Positions 1 through 5,881 of a stretch of 11,660 bases of DNA are shown here, in pieces. A program made the position numbers and the translations under genes. The stretch lies in the NCBI RefSeq assembly GCF_938029485.1, contig NZ_CALHGC010000369.1, positions 1-11,660 of the forward strand, given 5' to 3'. The notes under the pieces are model-generated. The model saw only the letters and a program-made list of their open reading frames with translations. It searched no databases and was not told the origin of the DNA. Source of the stretch: an uncultured Treponema sp. (GTDB lineage Bacteria; Spirochaetota; Spirochaetia; Treponematales; Treponemataceae). The stretch's first letter is position 1; each line of letters starts with the position of its first letter.

Positions 1-879
1 GACAACAGTATGTACGCCTACTGCAACCGGCAGCGGTTCTTTTGAAGGCGCTATCTCTTGATTATCAAGAAAGACCGCTACATTTTCCGGCGCCTGAATA
101 TGCAGTAACGGTGTAATCGATTTGAGCTGCACTTCAAGCTGTGTAATTTTTCCCCGTTCGATAATACATGAACGCATTTCGGTACGATACGCGTCCGAAC
201 TGATGTTTACGGAGTATGTTCCCGGCAACAGCAGCTGCAGCGTATCAAGCTGTGTAATATATTCGTTATTCAGCTGCACGGTAACAGGTTTTTGTTCCTC
301 ATTATCGGGATATTGAAGATGTAATTTTAGACCGCCTTCGACGATTAGTAACGGCCGGACAATAACGGTAAAAGAGGCTTGTTCAAAATCTTCCGGCAGT
401 CCCTTCATAACGGGATTCAGGCGCAGCATAAACGGCGCATCTGCAGCCTTGCCGTTATACGGAAAAATTTCACCGTTCTTGACTTGTTTAAACTTGTAAT
501 CCTTTTTTACCGGTATCCGCATGATATAGGAAAACCTATTCGGCAACAGGGACGTACTGATTTTTTTTGCAGAATAGTCGATACGGTTTTTCGAAGGTTC
601 GGGTTTGATATCGGTATACAACGTATAGGCAATGGAATTCGGATAGTTCATACTTGTTTTATTCTGTTTTATTTCAAGCTCTATTCCTTCCAAAAATAAA
701 AAATCGCCTTTAACCGAAAAAGAAACCGCATCATTATAGCCGATAGTAAGCGAAACCGGATCAAATAGTTCCGTGTCAAAGGTATAGGTATGCATAGTGC
801 TTACCCTAAAACTGTCGGGGTAAAACAATGAAACGGCAAAAAAGAAAAAATATGATGTTATACACAGAAATTGCTTCAT
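1..879 (-). CDS. Secreted protein with PEGA-like repeats, C-terminus beyond window
   Basis: The frame is open from an ATG at 879-877 to the window edge, giving 293 visible residues and no stop, so the C-terminus is missing. The N-terminus has a lysine followed by a very hydrophobic stretch (about residues 4-20, including FFFFAVSLF), which fits a Sec signal peptide or membrane anchor. Residues about 30-180 are beta-rich and unrecognised. Residues about 185-262 resemble a PEGA-type beta-sandwich repeat (LLLPGTYSVNISSDAYRTE, then IERGKITQLEVQL). A second copy starts near 268 (HIQAPENVAVFLDNQEI, then VAVGVHTVV) and is cut by the edge. PEGA domains are common in bacterial surface and envelope proteins, but their ligands are mostly unknown. 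The start codon overlaps the stop of the M23 peptidase gene as ATGA, and there is no Shine-Dalgarno sequence, so translation is probably coupled. The gene call is firm. The PEGA assignment is by eye, and no specific function is claimed. Confidence 0.8.
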   Translation of the reverse strand, partial: MKQFLCITSYFFFFAVSLFYPDSFRVSTMHTYTFDTELFDPVSLTIGYNDAVSFSVKGDFLFLEGIELEIKQNKTSMNYPNSIAYTLYTDIKPEPSKNRIDYSAKKISTSLLPNRFSYIMRIPVKKDYKFKQVKNGEIFPYNGKAADAPFMLRLNPVMKGLPEDFEQASFTVIVRPLLIVEGGLKLHLQYPDNEEQKPVTVQLNNEYITQLDTLQLLLPGTYSVNISSDAYRTEMRSCIIERGKITQLEVQLKSITPLLHIQAPENVAVFLDNQEIAPSKEPLPVAVGVHTVV

Positions 880-1808
880 GTTTTTGTTTTCTTTGTATCG
901 ATGAAAAGAGACGGATCCTTTGCTTTTCCTTGTTCACGTACCTCAAAATGCAGGTGCGGCCCTGTAGAAAGCCCTGTAGAACCGACGTTGCCTATTATTG
1001 TACCTGATTTTACTTTTTCATACAAGCGGGCTTTAACCTTGCTTAAATGACCGTACAGACTTTCCCTGCCGTCGTCATGGCGAATAAGGATATAATTGCC
1101 GTAGATATTGCTGTATGCAGTTTCGATAACCGTCCCCGCCGTACATGCATATACGGGACTGCCTGCTGGGGCTGCAAGATCGATCCCCGCATGATAGGTT
1201 GACTTTCCGGTAAACGGGCTTTTCCGTATGCCGAATCCGGAGGTAACAACTGCGTGCTGCAGCGGAAACCGGTAAAGCGGAACAAAAAAGAAACTGCGTA
1301 CCGTACTGTCGAGCAGCGCATTAGGAAAGCATTCTACCCGTACCTTTTTTTTCGGATCGGCGGCAGACGGCAGGGTAAGCACAAAGGATTCGGTTTTTAG
1401 TTTTTTACTGAGCGCATCGGTCAGTTTTTCAATATCGGAAACAGGTTTTTCAGGAAGATAGAGCGCCGGTAAAGTCGGCAGCAAAAGCATTTTACCGGAA
1501 ATATTTGTTTTTACCGATTCAATGCCGTTCAAAGTGATAAGCGCATCGTAGGGAATGCTGCAGCGGGCTGCAATGCGGATGATAGTATCTTCTTTTTGCA
1601 CTTTGTAGCGGTAAAATTGCAACGGCAGCTCGCGGGCGGTTTTTCCTGCTGCAAGCGCCTTTCGTGCATAAAGCACATCATCGCTATACTGTTGAAAAAC
1701 ATGGTTTTGAGGCGACAGTTCCGATATCAGCGGAAGCTCTGCATATTCGGCTGTTGCAATAGCGGCGATAAAAAAGAGAATTGCACGGCAAAACGGGAGT
1801 TTTTTCAT
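876..1808 (-). CDS. Secreted LysM / M23 family metallopeptidase
   Basis: This 310-residue protein is a peptidoglycan-targeted zinc endopeptidase of the M23 (lysostaphin/EnvC/NlpD-like) family, expected in the periplasm. Residues 1-20 form a signal peptide (KK, hydrophobic core, ending ATA before EYAE). Residues about 67-115 form one LysM module (YKVQKEDTIIRIAARCSIPY, then LNGI and LLLP), which binds glycan. The M23 domain covers about 184-305. H206 and D210 of HAGID, and H287 of HLHFE, are the expected zinc ligands, with H254 (YGHL) and H285 as catalytic histidines, so the enzyme looks active rather than a degenerate LytM activator. Its stop overlaps the next gene's ATG, and only 10 bases separate it from the upstream membrane-protein gene. 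No clear Shine-Dalgarno sequence precedes its ATG. The family call is secure. Whether it acts in cell separation, wall remodelling or flagellar passage through the wall cannot be read from the sequence. Confidence 0.93.
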   Translation of the reverse strand: MKKLPFCRAILFFIAAIATAEYAELPLISELSPQNHVFQQYSDDVLYARKALAAGKTARELPLQFYRYKVQKEDTIIRIAARCSIPYDALITLNGIESVKTNISGKMLLLPTLPALYLPEKPVSDIEKLTDALSKKLKTESFVLTLPSAADPKKKVRVECFPNALLDSTVRSFFFVPLYRFPLQHAVVTSGFGIRKSPFTGKSTYHAGIDLAAPAGSPVYACTAGTVIETAYSNIYGNYILIRHDDGRESLYGHLSKVKARLYEKVKSGTIIGNVGSTGLSTGPHLHFEVREQGKAKDPSLFIDTKKTKT

Positions 1809-1818
1809 GCCGGCAGCG

Positions 1819-2211
1819 CTACATCCGGTCTTCCGAAAACCCGAAAGCTAATGCAAACGATAGGATAAGAGATGAAAGAGCTAGCACGCGATGATACGTA
1901 AAAATAAATACAAAGAAGAGTATCACTTCTCCCAAAAGGATGAGTTTTTTTATGAGTGAATAAAAGAACTTCCGCGGATGAGTTTTATAGTTTTTTATAT
2001 TCCGTTTAATAATAAAAACCAACGCCAGCGCCGAAAACAGCAACAGCGTTACAGCCGTGTACACCCGTGTATATCGGGTTGCCGACAGCCATAGCGGATA
2101 CACAATACAAAAACTAAAGAGAAGACAGGCGCCGAACAGTAAAATAAATGTGCAAGCTCTAAAAAAAAATGCCTTATAACCGCTCGCTATTTTGTGAAAA
2201 TAGTCCTTCAC
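1819..2211 (-). CDS. Small integral membrane protein with four predicted helices, GTG start
   Basis: I do not recognise this family. From the proposed GTG start at 2211-2209 it is 130 residues, dominated by hydrophobic segments at about 15-43, 50-68, 84-104 and 107-124. A basic loop lies between helices 2 and 3 (KRNIKNYKTHPRK), and the protein has a short acidic tail (SEDRM). The GTG is preferred because AAAAGG lies 8 bases upstream and the membrane protein begins immediately after it. A longer reading frame begins at an ATG at 2316, but that ATG has no ribosome-binding site, sits inside a predicted stem, and would add 35 residues of unconvincing, arginine- and cysteine-rich sequence. The gene is followed after 10 bases by the M23 peptidase and is probably cotranscribed with it and the PEGA-like gene, which suggests an envelope role (inference). 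It has no catalytic motif that I can see. Confidence 0.72.
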   Translation of the reverse strand: MKDYFHKIASGYKAFFFRACTFILLFGACLLFSFCIVYPLWLSATRYTRVYTAVTLLLFSALALVFIIKRNIKNYKTHPRKFFYSLIKKLILLGEVILFFVFIFTYHRVLALSSLILSFALAFGFSEDRM

Positions 2212-2219
2212 TCTTAAAA

Positions 2220-2225
2220 CCTTTT
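2220..2225 (-). promoter_or_regulatory. Ribosome-binding site supporting the GTG start
   Basis: On the minus strand AAAAGG is followed by 8 bases and then GTG. It is a modest Shine-Dalgarno match, but it decides between the GTG at 2211 and the longer frame from 2316, which has no such site. Confidence 0.5.
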
Positions 2226-2254
2226 GTAATGAACATATCCCGGCGCAGAGCGCA

Positions 2255-2286
2255 GGAGAGGAACGGCAGGTGTTACCTCTCCGTTC
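2255..2286 (-). promoter_or_regulatory. Leader stem-loop with two competing pairings
   Basis: On the minus strand GAACGG pairs with CCGTTC (plus positions 2281-2286 and 2261-2266) around an inner AGGT/ACCT stem (2275-2278 and 2268-2271), giving a compact hairpin. A different pairing, GGAGAGG with CCTCTCC (2276-2282 and 2255-2261), uses overlapping bases, so the two cannot form fully together. The element ends about 43 bases before the GTG of the membrane-protein gene. No poly-T tract follows it, so it is not an ordinary terminator. It could be a cis-regulatory leader, a processing site or a chance structure. The complementarity is seen directly, and the function is inference. Confidence 0.35.
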
Positions 2287-2355
2287 AAATAAAATAATAA
2301 GCGGCAGCCTGTGCATACTAAACCGTCTTGCATATACCGGTTCCGGAACTGCCGC
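2287..2355 (-). terminator. Possible terminator or attenuator after the ferredoxin gene
   Basis: Thirteen bases after the ferredoxin stop, GCGGCAG (minus strand, 2355-2349) can pair perfectly with CTGCCGC (2307-2301). Inside lies a smaller stem, AACCG with CGGTT (2342-2338 and 2325-2321), with a 12-base loop. The outer stem is followed directly by a T-rich run broken by A (2300-2287). The long 41-base gap between the outer arms is atypical for a Rho-independent terminator, so this may be a weak terminator, an attenuator of readthrough into the membrane-protein operon, or a 3'-end stabilising structure. Confidence 0.4.
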
Positions 2356-2367
2356 AAAGAAGAAGCG

Positions 2368-2538
2368 TTATTCTTCGGAAATTGCTTCCGTAGGACAAAC
2401 GCCTGCGCATGCACCGCAGCTGATACAAGCATCAGCATCGATAACGCGCGCTCCATTCGCTTCACTGATAGCGCCCACGGGGCATTCGCCCTCGCACGCA
2501 CCGCAATTAACGCAAGCATCGGAGATCTTATAAGCCAT
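2368..2538 (-). CDS. 2[4Fe-4S] ferredoxin
   Basis: This 56-residue, acidic, soluble electron carrier is of the clostridial bacterial type. It has two canonical cluster-binding motifs, C9-x2-C12-x2-C15-x3-C19-P and C38-x2-C41-x2-C44-x3-C48-P, arranged with the internal two-fold symmetry of the family (SDACVNCGACEGECPVGAIS and DADACISCGACAGVCPTEAI). Length and cysteine pattern match the full family, so nothing is missing. The ATG at 2538-2536 is chosen because AAGGAG lies 7 bases upstream and the family begins MAYKI. A longer in-frame ATG at 2598 overlaps the promoter. In an anaerobic fermenter it would carry low-potential electrons, for example to or from pyruvate:ferredoxin oxidoreductase (inference). 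It has its own promoter and a candidate terminator, so it looks like a separate transcription unit between two envelope-related operons. Confidence 0.95.
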   Translation of the reverse strand: MAYKISDACVNCGACEGECPVGAISEANGARVIDADACISCGACAGVCPTEAISEE

Positions 2539-2545
2539 AGTCGTA

Positions 2546-2551
2546 CTCCTT
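2546..2551 (-). promoter_or_regulatory. Strong ribosome-binding site of the ferredoxin gene
   Basis: AAGGAG on the minus strand lies 7 bases before the ATG at 2538. It fixes the short 56-residue start and implies efficient translation. Confidence 0.85.
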
Positions 2552-2569
2552 GATATGTGTGATGCTTCT

Positions 2570-2598
2570 ATCATAATCGGAACAGTCAAAAAATGCAA
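2570..2598 (-). promoter_or_regulatory. Sigma-70-type promoter of the ferredoxin gene
   Basis: On the minus strand a TTGCAT -35 box (2598-2593) is followed by exactly 17 bases and a TATGAT -10 box (2575-2570). The spacer begins with a T tract. Transcription would start near 2563, giving a leader of about 25 bases that contains the AAGGAG site. Both boxes are close to consensus and the spacing is ideal. Confidence 0.7.
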
Positions 2599-2626
2599 GT
2601 ATACGCAAGGCTAGGGCTGGGCAAAT

Positions 2627-2691
2627 GCATCAGGCGTTTTTTTTAGTTCCCCGGTAATGCTTCTCCGATTTATATCTATTTGGCCTGATAC
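2627..2691 (-). repeat. Inverted repeat downstream of mutS
   Basis: On the minus strand GTATCAGGC (2691-2683) can pair with GCCTGATGC (2635-2627): nine pairs with one G-U, enclosing a 47-base loop that contains an A8 run. It starts 12 bases after the mutS stop. No T tract follows on the minus strand, so it is not a classic Rho-independent terminator, but it may protect the 3' end of the operon transcript. The rest of this 165-base gap holds only the ferredoxin promoter. Confidence 0.35.
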
Positions 2692-2703
2692 GTTTACCCT
2701 GTT

Positions 2704-5346
2704 TTAGTTACCGGAGAAGAGTATTTTTTTCCAGCGGGTGAGCATTTGCAGGGCTTGAAGCGGGGTTGTTTCGTCGGTATCGGTAGAAAGGATTTCATTG
2801 ATAATCAACTCTTCATCGCTGAAAAGATTATTTTCCGGACTCGTTTTTTTCTTTTCCGGCACGGTAAAATCGGCGGAAGCGGCATTGGCCGGAATATGCC
2901 CATTAAGCAGCTCCGTTGCCCGCTGTATGACTGTTTCCGGCAGTCCTGCCAATTCCGCGACGTGCACGCCGTACGAGTGGGCTGCAATACCTTCAATAAC
3001 CTTTTTTAAAAATACGACTTTTCCCTCCGTCTCCAGCACATCCAAACACAGTTTTTGCAGCCTCGGATGGATGAGCTGCGCCAGCTCATGGTAATGGGTT
3101 GCAAAGAGAGTTTTTGCGCCGATCGTATGCAAAAGGTATTCACTTACCGCCCGTGCGATAGAAAATCCGTCCCCCGACGAAGTTCCCCTGCCGATTTCAT
3201 CCATAATGACAAGACTGTTGACGGAGGCATTCCGCAGGATGTATGCGGTTTCGGTCATTTCGACAAGAAAGGTAGATTCCCCGCGGGCAAGGTTATCGCT
3301 GGCGCCGACACGGCAAAAAATACAGTCTACGGGGGTAAGCAGCGCTTTTTCCGCCGGCACAAAAGAACCTACTTGCGCAAGCAGCGTAATGAGAGCAGTC
3401 TGCCGTAAAAAGGTACTTTTACCCGCCATATTGGGGCCGGTGATGAGCGCAAATGAAGGTATATCCGCCTCGGCGGCGGAAGAAAGTCGTATGCTGTTCG
3501 GTACGAATTCGCCGGTCGGCAGATGGTATTCTACTACGGGGTGCCGGCCTTCACGGATATCCAAAAGGCCGTCGGCGGAAAACTCAGGCTTTCCCCATGC
3601 ATGAAGCGCCGCCGAATACGCAAATGATTGCAATACATCCAATTCCGCGATTTCCTTTGCAAGGAGATGCAAAAGCTCAATCCTATTGTACACTTCCGTA
3701 TGCACTGCAAAGAAAAGTTCTTTTTCGCACGCGATGATATTTTCACCGACATCATTTAATTTTACTTCAAGTTTGCTTAAAGTCTCTGTTGTAAAGCGGT
3801 CGGCGGTTGTTAACGAGCGCCGTCTGACAAAATGTTTGGGGATTTCCGCCGTTTTAAGACTCCCGTGAGTTACCTCAAGAAAATAGCCGCTTAACCGGTT
3901 GTACTTGATTTTTAAATTTTTAATGCCCGATATTTTCCGCTCTTTTTCCAAATAATTTTCCAAAAGCTGATTGGCGTTATCCCGCGTATCGCGCAGCTCG
4001 TCCAGTTTTTCCGACCATCTCGGTTTAATCAATCCGCCTTCGGTAAAGACAATCGGGCAATCCTCGGCGATACTGTTATCCAAAAGCGTATAGAGCTGTT
4101 CCATGTCATCGTTCAATGCTTGCGGCAGCTGCAAAAAAAAGAGGCCGCCGGTTTTGCTGAACCGTGCAAGTTCGATACAAGCCTTCAAGCTCTGCTTAAT
4201 TCCTAAAAGATCTTTTCCATGGGCACGCTGCATGGCAACTCTGCCGGTAAGCCGATGAATATCCAATACCGAAGAAAGCGTATCCCGAACAGCCGCCAAC
4301 GCCTTTTCATTACGGAAAAGCAGTGCGGTTTTATCAAGCCGTGCGTTTATTTCCTCGGCGGTGCGAAGCGGATGGTAGAGCCATTGGCGCAACAGGCGCG
4401 TTCCCATCGCCGTTTTCGTATAATTGACAGTTTCAAACAGGGTAAAAGCATCCGTATTGTCATGCAGGTTTTGCAGCAGTTCAAGATTTTTACGGGTGGC
4501 ATCGTCCATCATCACAAAATCGGAGTCGCGGTATATTTTAATACCCGTAATATGAGGCAATGCGGCTCCCGTGGTTTGATCCAAATACTGCAGCAGCAAT
4601 CCTGCCGGCGGTAATTCGGGGGAAGCGGCGGTTAACGCAAACGGTTTAAGGTTTTCGGTGCCGAAGCACACACAGAGCCGCTTTTCGGCGGAAGCGGCGG
4701 AAAAATGCCAATCGGGATAGAGATTTTGCAGCATCTGCGGATATTCTTCGCACAAGGCCTTTAAAACAGGCACCGAATCGGCAAGCGATATTTGAATAAG
4801 GATTTCCCGCGGCTGTATGCGGCCAAGCTCTTTTTTAAATTGCTCGGCAAAATCCGATCGGGGAAAAGAAGTGGCAAAAAACTCTCCCGTACTGACGTCA
4901 AGGTAGGCAAAACCGATAAACAAATCCGTAACGGTTCCGCAGGTAATCTCTTTCGGCGTACAGTAGACTGCCGCAAGGTAATTGTTTTGCCCTTGCTCAA
5001 GGAAATCTTCCCCCGTAGCGGTGCCGGGGGTAATCACTTCCACAATTTTCCGTTCGGTCAGTTCGCCGGGAACGACATCCGAAACCTGCTCGCAAATTGC
5101 AACTTTTTTTCCGGCACGCAGCAGCCGTGCAATATAAATACGCGAGGCATGATACGGAATACCGCACATCGGGCTTCCCGTCCGCTGTGTCAGCGTTAAA
5201 TTCAGCAGTTTACTCACCTCGATCGCATCATCATTGAACATCTCATAAAAATCGCCTAAGCGGAAAAAGAGCACGGCGTCCTTATACTGTGCCTTTATCG
5301 AGAGATATTGCTGCATCATCGGGGTGATAGACGCCGGTTTTGCCAT
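2704..5346 (-). CDS. mutS: DNA mismatch repair protein MutS
   Basis: This 880-residue protein has the full length and domain order of bacterial MutS1, the cytoplasmic mismatch sensor that recruits MutL. The mismatch-reading motif is GDFYEMF with F33 and E35. Domain I runs to about 125, the connector to about 255, and the lever and clamp to about 560. The ATPase carries Walker A GPNMAGKST at 637-645, the signature STFLVEM at 691-697, Walker B VIMDE with D716/E717, and FATHYHE near 748-754. A C-terminal dimerisation helix region follows a variable linker rich in K, E and D at about 830-850. All key residues are present, so it should be active. The ATG at 5346 is one base after the skp stop, with no Shine-Dalgarno sequence, so it is probably translated by coupling to skp. 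No mutL lies in the window. Confidence 0.98.
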   Translation of the reverse strand: MAKPASITPMMQQYLSIKAQYKDAVLFFRLGDFYEMFNDDAIEVSKLLNLTLTQRTGSPMCGIPYHASRIYIARLLRAGKKVAICEQVSDVVPGELTERKIVEVITPGTATGEDFLEQGQNNYLAAVYCTPKEITCGTVTDLFIGFAYLDVSTGEFFATSFPRSDFAEQFKKELGRIQPREILIQISLADSVPVLKALCEEYPQMLQNLYPDWHFSAASAEKRLCVCFGTENLKPFALTAASPELPPAGLLLQYLDQTTGAALPHITGIKIYRDSDFVMMDDATRKNLELLQNLHDNTDAFTLFETVNYTKTAMGTRLLRQWLYHPLRTAEEINARLDKTALLFRNEKALAAVRDTLSSVLDIHRLTGRVAMQRAHGKDLLGIKQSLKACIELARFSKTGGLFFLQLPQALNDDMEQLYTLLDNSIAEDCPIVFTEGGLIKPRWSEKLDELRDTRDNANQLLENYLEKERKISGIKNLKIKYNRLSGYFLEVTHGSLKTAEIPKHFVRRRSLTTADRFTTETLSKLEVKLNDVGENIIACEKELFFAVHTEVYNRIELLHLLAKEIAELDVLQSFAYSAALHAWGKPEFSADGLLDIREGRHPVVEYHLPTGEFVPNSIRLSSAAEADIPSFALITGPNMAGKSTFLRQTALITLLAQVGSFVPAEKALLTPVDCIFCRVGASDNLARGESTFLVEMTETAYILRNASVNSLVIMDEIGRGTSSGDGFSIARAVSEYLLHTIGAKTLFATHYHELAQLIHPRLQKLCLDVLETEGKVVFLKKVIEGIAAHSYGVHVAELAGLPETVIQRATELLNGHIPANAASADFTVPEKKKTSPENNLFSDEELIINEILSTDTDETTPLQALQMLTRWKKILFSGN

Positions 5347-5347
5347 A

Positions 5348-5866
5348 TTAGTTGGAGCTGAGTTCTCGGATAACGGTTTCCGTAATATCGACGGTCGGGC
5401 TGTACCAAATGATAGCTTCGCCCTGCTGTAAATTCAATACCATCGTATATCCTTGAGTTTCCGCAATTTTTTTAATTGCGGCATAAAGACGGGCATAAAA
5501 CACATCATCGCTCACAAGGGCCTTTCTCAGCATTGCCAATTCGTCATTACATGCCTTGGAATACTCAAGCAAAAAACTTGTCTTTGCGTCAATTTCCGCC
5601 TGATATTTTTGGACGGCATCGGATCTTCCGATTGCTTCCGCATCCACCTTTTTTTGACGAAGGGCGATAATCTCATCAGACATCCGCTGTGTTTCAGCCT
5701 GATACTTTGCCTGTTTTGCCTGATAGTCGCGAACAGAACGGGAATCCCTCAAAAAAGTAGCATAAATGCGGGAAGTATCGACAACTGCAAAGCGGGTTAT
5801 CTGCTGTGCCGATGCTGCAGCGGCGCCTGCTAAAAGACAAATCAATATAACAGTATATTTTTTCAT
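5348..5866 (-). CDS. skp: Periplasmic OmpH/Skp-family chaperone
   Basis: This 172-residue protein has a clear signal peptide (MKKYTVILICLLAGAAAASA, cleaved before QQITR), so it is periplasmic. The mature part starts with a short beta strand (FAVVDTSRIY), followed by a long charged, alanine- and glutamine-rich helical region at about 43-118 (for example YQAKQAKYQAETQRMSDEI), as expected for the coiled-coil tentacles of Skp. It ends with strands (YTMVLNLQQGEAIIWYS) that complete the trimerisation body. Skp trimers hold unfolded outer-membrane proteins for the BAM complex. Placement 15 bases after bamA is the classical arrangement and supports the call. An AGGAGAGG stretch 5-12 bases before the ATG is a strong ribosome-binding site. 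Sequence identity in this family is always low, so the assignment rests on architecture and context. Confidence 0.9.
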   Translation of the reverse strand: MKKYTVILICLLAGAAAASAQQITRFAVVDTSRIYATFLRDSRSVRDYQAKQAKYQAETQRMSDEIIALRQKKVDAEAIGRSDAVQKYQAEIDAKTSFLLEYSKACNDELAMLRKALVSDDVFYARLYAAIKKIAETQGYTMVLNLQQGEAIIWYSPTVDITETVIRELSSN

Positions 5867-5881
5867 CTGTTCCTCTCCTGT

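Noticed and set aside
2212..2316. ATG at 2316 as the start of the membrane-protein gene
   Set aside because: It has no ribosome-binding site, lies between the arms of a predicted stem, and adds 35 implausible residues. The GTG at 2211 has AAAAGG at the right distance.
2539..2598. Ferredoxin extended upstream to an ATG at 2598
   Set aside because: The extension would cover the promoter boxes and the Shine-Dalgarno sequence, and the family starts at the MAYKI methionine.
2627..2644. Plus-strand Rho-independent terminator with a T8 tract at 2637-2644
   Set aside because: There is no stable stem directly upstream of the T run on the plus strand and no plus-strand gene for it to serve.
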